Below are positions 5,848-8,931 of a stretch of 8,931 bases of DNA, in pieces. Each line of letters opens with the position of its first letter. Position 1 is the stretch's first letter. The notes below the pieces were generated by a model, which was not told where the DNA came from, did no database searches, and was given only the letters and a program-made list of their open reading frames with translations. The position numbers and the translations under genes were made by a program. Source of the DNA: JAXDLW01 sp046262515 (GTDB lineage: Bacteria > Chloroflexota > Dormibacteria > DASZGP01); assembly GCA_046262515.1 (NCBI GenBank), contig JBHEMP010000024.1, positions 1 through 8,931 of the forward strand, read 5' to 3'.

Positions 5848-6913
5848 GCTGCGGGTGGAGGCTGCCTCTGGCGGCTACCCCGTGGTCATCGAGACCGGGG
5901 CTTCCAGCCGCGCCGGGCAGTTCGCCCGCGAACTCGCGGGCCCGTCCCACGTGCTCGTCGTCTGCGACCACAACACCGCCGAGGTGGCCGGCAACCGTGT
6001 CGCAGCCGACGCGGGGGCCAGGGTCCTGGAACTGGAGCCGGGGGAGGGCACCAAGAGCTTCCAGCACCTCGAGACCGTGTGCAACGCCGCCGCCGCCCAC
6101 GGCCTGGACCGCGGATCCGTGATCATCGCGGTCGGGGGAGGGGTGATCGGCGACCTCGCAGGGACCGCCGCCGCCCTCTACCTGCGGGGGATCCGGTTGG
6201 TGCAGGTGCCCACCAATGTGCTCTCCATGGTCGACAGTTCCATCGGCGGCAAGGCAGCCGTGAACCTTGGCGCCGGTAAGAACCTCGTCGGGGCGTTCAA
6301 GCCCCCGGCGGCGGTTTTCATTGACCCCGACCTCCTCACCGGCCTCCCGGAACGCGAGTTCCGCAGCGGCATGGCGGAGGTCATCAAGTCCGGTTTGATT
6401 GCCGACGCGGAGCTCACGCGCCTGCTCGACAGTGGCGGTGAGGCGATCCGCGCCCGGGACCCTGGCGTCCTGGAGGCCGTGGTGGCCCGAACGTGCGCGG
6501 TCAAGGTAGGGGTGGTCAGTAGGGACGAGACCGAATCCGGCGAGCGCGCCATCCTGAACTACGGCCATACCTTCGCGCACGCCCTCGAGGCCGCCTCGGG
6601 CTACTCTCCCGACGTCACCCACGGCGAGGCGGTGAGTGTCGGCATGCAGGTGGCGGCCCGGGTGGGGATCGCCAGTGGCGTGACGCCAACGCAGGTGCTG
6701 GAGGTGCAGTCACGTCAGCTGGCGGCGTACGGGCTCCCCCTGCGGTCGCCGCTGCGGGTGCGCGCGGAGACCGTCGTAGCGGCCATGGCGCACGACAAAA
6801 AGGCCGTAGCGGGTGAGGTCCGGTGGGTCCTGCTCACGGCCGTTGGACAGGCGACATGGGGCCGGGCAGTCGATGCCGGGGTGGTGCTGGCGGCGGTGCG
6901 CGAGGCCCTCTGA
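5840..6913 (+). CDS. aroB: 3-Dehydroquinate synthase
   Basis: AroB turns DAHP into 3-dehydroquinate using NAD+ and a divalent metal, the second pathway step. The 357 residues are of normal length. Visible motifs: LEPGEGTKSF; the NAD-binding AVGGGVIGDLAGTAAALYLRG; VPTNVLSMVDSSIGGKAAVN with GKNLVGAF; and the metal ligands Glu180 (GMAEVIKSGL), His243 (LNYGHTFAHALE) and His261 (HGEAVSVGM), followed by a C-terminal DKK. The tract that commonly reads TLLAQVDSS is NVLSMVDSS here, a mild variant. The ATG at 5840 overlaps the aroK stop by 8 bases and gives the expected N-terminal strand. It is followed by a 50-base spacer before aroQ, one of the longest gaps in the window. Confidence 0.97.
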   Translation: MPELRVEAASGGYPVVIETGASSRAGQFARELAGPSHVLVVCDHNTAEVAGNRVAADAGARVLELEPGEGTKSFQHLETVCNAAAAHGLDRGSVIIAVGGGVIGDLAGTAAALYLRGIRLVQVPTNVLSMVDSSIGGKAAVNLGAGKNLVGAFKPPAAVFIDPDLLTGLPEREFRSGMAEVIKSGLIADAELTRLLDSGGEAIRARDPGVLEAVVARTCAVKVGVVSRDETESGERAILNYGHTFAHALEAASGYSPDVTHGEAVSVGMQVAARVGIASGVTPTQVLEVQSRQLAAYGLPLRSPLRVRAETVVAAMAHDKKAVAGEVRWVLLTAVGQATWGRAVDAGVVLAAVREAL

Positions 6914-6948
6914 GCGCGGTCTGGCGCGGAACCGGGGCCGCTGTCGCT

Positions 6949-6954
6949 TAGGCT
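6949..6954 (+). promoter_or_regulatory. Possible -10 element (TAGGCT) upstream of aroQ
   Basis: The 50-base gap between aroB and aroQ contains TAGGCT, a TANNNT form typical of -10 boxes, nine bases before the aroQ ATG. There is no Shine-Dalgarno sequence in front of that ATG, so a leaderless or very short-leader transcript is conceivable, which would give the aroQ-efp-nusB part its own promoter. No good -35 box is seen, and no terminator hairpin is visible in the gap. Confidence 0.3.
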
Positions 6955-6963
6955 TAACCCCGA

Positions 6964-7434
6964 ATGACGAAGATCGCGGTCCTCAATGGGCCAAACCTGA
7001 ATCGGCTCGGCCGCCGGGAGCCCGACATCTACGGCACGACCACTCTTGAACAGGTCGTCGCGATGGTCCGCGAACACGCTGCGCAGTTCGATATCGAAGT
7101 GGCGGACTTCCAGTCCAACCACGAGGGGGCCCTGATCGACGAGATCCACCGCCTCGCCGACGCCGGAACCGACGGGCTGATCCTCAACGCCGGCGCATTG
7201 ACCCACTACAGCTACGCGCTCTTTGACGCGCTGCAGGCTGCCGGCATCCCCACCGTGGAGGTCCATATCTCAGACATCTCCAGGCGCGAGGAATGGCGGA
7301 ACCGCTCCGTGCTTACGCCGGCCTGCATCAACTTCATCGCCGGTCATGGCGTCGCTGGGTACGTCCAGGCCGTCGACCTGCTCCGTGACCATTTCGCCCG
7401 GGGCAGTGCCCCCGACCTGAGGGTGGTGTCGTGA
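6964..7434 (+). CDS. aroQ: 3-Dehydroquinate dehydratase, type II
   Basis: AroQ dehydrates 3-dehydroquinate to 3-dehydroshikimate, the third pathway step; type II enzymes are small dodecamers with a flavodoxin-like fold. The 156 residues are typical. Motifs: VLNGPNLNRLG then REPDIYG with catalytic Tyr23; FQSNHEGALIDEIH; LNAGALTHYSYALFDAL, a variant of the more common NPGAYTHTS; and VEVHISDISRREEWRNRS with His101 in the catalytic pair position. SDISRREEW replaces the commoner SNIHAREEF, within normal variation. The ATG at 6964 is followed directly by the first conserved strand KIAVLNGPN. The stop overlaps the GTG start of efp (GTGA), so aroQ is coupled to the downstream translation genes as much as to the aro genes. 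Confidence 0.96.
   Translation: MTKIAVLNGPNLNRLGRREPDIYGTTTLEQVVAMVREHAAQFDIEVADFQSNHEGALIDEIHRLADAGTDGLILNAGALTHYSYALFDALQAAGIPTVEVHISDISRREEWRNRSVLTPACINFIAGHGVAGYVQAVDLLRDHFARGSAPDLRVVS
7419..7426 (+). promoter_or_regulatory. Ribosome-binding site supporting the efp GTG start
   Basis: A purine/G-rich GAGGGTGG inside the end of aroQ lies four bases (eight from its GAGG core) before the GTG at 7431. It supports GTG as the efp start and is one of the few Shine-Dalgarno-like sequences in the window. Confidence 0.45.
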
Positions 7435-7988
7435 TCGAAGCCGGTGACCTGCGAAACGGGACCGTTTTTGAGCGTGACGGCCAGCTCTTCGTGACCGTCT
7501 CCTATTCGCACATGAAGATGGGTCGTGGCACAGCGCAGGTGCGGGCCAAGATCCGCAACCTCAAGACAGGCTCCACGATGGATGAGACCTTCAGGCCGGA
7601 GCAGCGGTTCCCGCTGGTACGGATCGAGCGCCGAAAGATGCAGTACCTGTACGCGGACGGCGGCCAGTATCACTTCATGGACAGCGAGACCTTCGACCAG
7701 GTCGCCCTCGATGAGGCCCAGTTGGGCGAGGCCCTCAAGTTCCTCAGGGAGAACACGGAGATCATCGTCCAGACCTACGACGGGACAGCCATCGGGGTGG
7801 AGTTGCCCACCACCGTGGACCTTGTGATCATCGAGACCGACCCGGGCTTCAAGGGCGACACCGCGGTCGGCGGCACCAAGCCGGCGAAGGTTGAGACCGG
7901 GCTTATGGTGGCTGTGCCGCTGTTCGTGGCGCAGGGCGAGCGGATCAAAGTTGACACCCGCACCGGCGAATACGTGGAGCGCGCCTGA
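7431..7988 (+). CDS. efp: Translation elongation factor P
   Basis: EF-P binds between the ribosomal P and E sites and relieves stalling at polyproline stretches. The 185 residues have the three-domain EF-P layout: an N-terminal KOW-like domain (about 1-63), a central OB domain (about 66-125) and a C-terminal OB domain (about 130-185) with the family signature TDPGFKGDTAVGGTKPAKVETG. The start GTG overlaps the aroQ stop and has a ribosome-binding site. The loop that reaches the P-site tRNA reads SHMKMGRGTAQVR; by alignment with E. coli KPGKGQ, the tip residue is Arg32 rather than Lys, and Pro is replaced by Met. Lys at this place is beta-lysylated in E. coli, and Arg32 is rhamnosylated by EarP in Pseudomonas. 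No modification gene is in the window, so whether Arg32 is modified is open. Confidence 0.96.
   Translation: MIEAGDLRNGTVFERDGQLFVTVSYSHMKMGRGTAQVRAKIRNLKTGSTMDETFRPEQRFPLVRIERRKMQYLYADGGQYHFMDSETFDQVALDEAQLGEALKFLRENTEIIVQTYDGTAIGVELPTTVDLVIIETDPGFKGDTAVGGTKPAKVETGLMVAVPLFVAQGERIKVDTRTGEYVERA
7976..7979 (+). promoter_or_regulatory. Ribosome-binding site (GGAG) for the Asp23-family gene
   Basis: GGAG within the last efp codons stands eight bases before the ATG at 7988, a normal spacing, and supports that start in a TGATG-type overlap. Confidence 0.4.
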
Positions 7989-8350
7989 TGTCGGAGTCCA
8001 TGGAGCCGACCCCGGGGAACGTAAAGGTGGCCAACGAGGTCATCGCCCAGATCGCGGCCCTGACTGCCCTGCAGGTGAGCGGCGTCTCCGGGCTGGCGGA
8101 TCGCACCGGCAAATTCCCGCGCGTGATCCGGCGAGGCGGCATCCATAAGGGCGTCAAGCTTGAGATGGTCAGCGCCACCGATCTGCGCATGAACATCTAC
8201 CTGGTGGCGGAGAGCGGTCGCAACCTGCCGGCGCTGGCATCTGAAGTCCAGTCGCGGGTGGCTGGAGCGGTGGACCGCATGCTCGGTCTCAACACGACCG
8301 CCGTGGACGTCTTCTTCGCCGACGTCCGATTCGCCCCTGCCCCCGCCTGA
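7988..8350 (+). CDS. Asp23/Gls24 family envelope stress response protein
   Basis: A 120-residue protein of the Asp23/Gls24 (DUF322, YloU-like) family. The N-terminal GNVKVANEVIAQIAALTALQVSGVSGL matches the family opening 'G.i.i...Vi..Ia..aa.ei.GV..l', and the C-terminal part has the NIYLVAESGRNLPALASEVQSRVAGAVDRMLGLNTTAVDVFFADV pattern (alternating strand, amphipathic helix, strand). No signal peptide or membrane helix is seen, so the protein is cytoplasmic. In staphylococci Asp23 is membrane-anchored through AmaP; no AmaP is here. Location between efp and nusB is a familiar arrangement in Gram-positive and Chloroflexota-like genomes. The start ATG shares one base with the efp stop (TGATG). 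The molecular role is not known for this member. Confidence 0.88.
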   Translation: MSESMEPTPGNVKVANEVIAQIAALTALQVSGVSGLADRTGKFPRVIRRGGIHKGVKLEMVSATDLRMNIYLVAESGRNLPALASEVQSRVAGAVDRMLGLNTTAVDVFFADVRFAPAPA

Positions 8351-8352
8351 GG
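8349..8352 (+). promoter_or_regulatory. Ribosome-binding site (GAGG) for nusB
   Basis: GAGG overlaps the stop of the upstream gene and lies five bases before the nusB ATG at 8358, which supports this start and probable coupling. Confidence 0.45.
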
Positions 8353-8357
8353 CACTG

Positions 8358-8774
8358 ATGGGCAGGCGTCACCTGGCCCGCGAGGTGGCGATGCAGGTGG
8401 TTTTCGAGATGGAGCACCACGAGGCTGACGCCGAGAGCGCGGTGCGCTACCACTTCGAGGAACAACCCGGCAGTGAGGACCAGGTGCGGTTCGCGCTTGC
8501 GCTCGTCAACGGCACCCTTGAAAACCGCGACGCCATCGACCGCGAGATAACCGCCTCCTCCACCAACTGGCGCCTCGACCAGATGGCCGGGGTTGAACGG
8601 GCGGTCCTGCGGGTCGCGCTCTATGAGCTCCTCTTCACGCCGGACATCCCGGTCAAGGCTGCGATCAACGAGTCCATCGAGCTGGCCAAGACGTTTGGGG
8701 GCGACGAGGCCGGGAGGTTCGTCAACGGCGTGCTGGGCAAGGTAGCCAGTCACCTGTCAGGTCCCGCGCGCTGA
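8358..8774 (+). CDS. nusB: Transcription antitermination factor NusB
   Basis: NusB with NusE (S10) binds boxA RNA and supports antitermination of rRNA operons. The 138 residues are the normal all-helical length. The N-terminus RRHLAREVAMQVVFEME is the family's 'R..AR..A.Q.LY..E' motif, and the C-terminal half NWRLDQMAGVERAVLRVALYELLF, then IPVKAAINESIELAKTFGGDEAGRFVNGVLGKV, is highly characteristic (INE..ELAK.F....S..FVNGVL). Ala-Gly replaces the usual Ser-x before RFVNG, a minor variation. The start has a GAGG ribosome-binding site. The stop overlaps the xseA ATG (TGATG). Confidence 0.96.
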   Translation: MGRRHLAREVAMQVVFEMEHHEADAESAVRYHFEEQPGSEDQVRFALALVNGTLENRDAIDREITASSTNWRLDQMAGVERAVLRVALYELLFTPDIPVKAAINESIELAKTFGGDEAGRFVNGVLGKVASHLSGPAR

Positions 8775-8931
8775 TGCAGGTCCACTCCGTCTCCGACATC
8801 GCCTCGTGGGTCAAGGAACTTTTCAGCCAGGAGCAGGGGCTACAGGACGTGTGGGTCGAGGGCGAGGTGTCCGGGTGCCGCCTCGCGGCCTCCGGGCACT
8901 GTTACCTGACGCTCAAGGACGACCGGTCGGC
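8774..8931 (+). CDS. xseA: Exodeoxyribonuclease VII large subunit (5' part)
   Basis: The first 52 codons are present; the gene runs off the right edge. XseA is the large subunit of exonuclease VII, which degrades single-stranded DNA into acid-soluble oligonucleotides. The N-terminal OB-fold is visible: VHSVSDIASWVKELFSQE, then LQDVWVEGEVSGCRLAASGHCYLTLKDD, matching the family's 'VWVEGEIS.......GH.YFTLKD'. Two cysteines (in SGC and GHC) replace residues usually Asn and Leu/Ile/Trp. The ATG at 8774 overlaps the nusB TGA. The small subunit xseB would be expected just downstream but is outside the window. Confidence 0.92.
   Translation, partial: MQVHSVSDIASWVKELFSQEQGLQDVWVEGEVSGCRLAASGHCYLTLKDDRS

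Noticed and set aside
5798..6622. Minus-strand ORF of 274 residues opposite aroB
   Set aside because: Gly/Asp/His-rich shadow frame with no homology I recognise, opposite a clear AroB.
6914..6963. Rho-independent terminator between aroB and aroQ
   Set aside because: No stable stem followed by a T run is visible.
1..8931. Mobile element, CRISPR, tRNA or riboswitch in the window
   Set aside because: No repeats with regular spacing, no terminal inverted repeats or transposase motifs, no cloverleaf, and no intergenic space large enough for a riboswitch.

Overview
The window is a compact, very GC-rich, entirely plus-strand stretch of housekeeping genes. It has 13 CDS (11 intact, two cut by the window edges), and one of the internal ones, a prepilin peptidase, is interrupted by a stop codon. 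Genes overlap by a few bases or are separated by at most about 50. I see no RNA gene, CRISPR array, IS element, integrase or other mobile DNA, and no gene-free stretch above 60 bases. Genes whose stop I can read use TGA eleven times and TAG twice; TAA is never used. GTG and TTG starts are common. Taxonomy is inference: the GC content, a baseplate-J-like protein next to ruvX, type II dehydroquinase, an Asp23-family gene between efp and nusB, and an EF-P with a K-M-G-R-G loop suggest a Chloroflexota or Dormibacterota-like (possibly actinobacterial) soil-type bacterium.

Region 1 (1-2056) deals with the envelope and RNA/DNA metabolism. It holds the C-terminal part of a probable baseplate J/gp47-like protein, then ruvX (YqgF nuclease family), then mltG (endolytic murein transglycosylase), joined by ATGA and GTGA stop/start overlaps.

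Region 2 (2062-7434) is a shikimate-pathway cluster in the order aroE, prepilin peptidase, PH-domain membrane protein, aroC, aroK, aroB, aroQ. It covers dehydroquinate synthase (AroB), dehydroquinase (AroQ), shikimate dehydrogenase (AroE), shikimate kinase (AroK) and chorismate synthase (AroC). DAHP synthase and EPSP synthase (AroA) are not in the window.

Region 3 (7431-8931) is the common translation/transcription block efp, Asp23/Gls24-family gene, nusB and the start of xseA, again with coupled junctions.

The clearest anomaly is the prepilin peptidase. An in-frame TAG at 3456-3458 splits off a 41-codon tail (3459-3584) that still reads as the conserved C-terminal membrane segment of the family. 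Other points are an arginine (Arg32) at the tip of the EF-P loop, an enlarged lid in AroK, repeated TTGA start/stop overlaps, and possible leaderless promoters before the PH-domain gene and aroQ. I found no convincing new defence, mobile or RNA system here.
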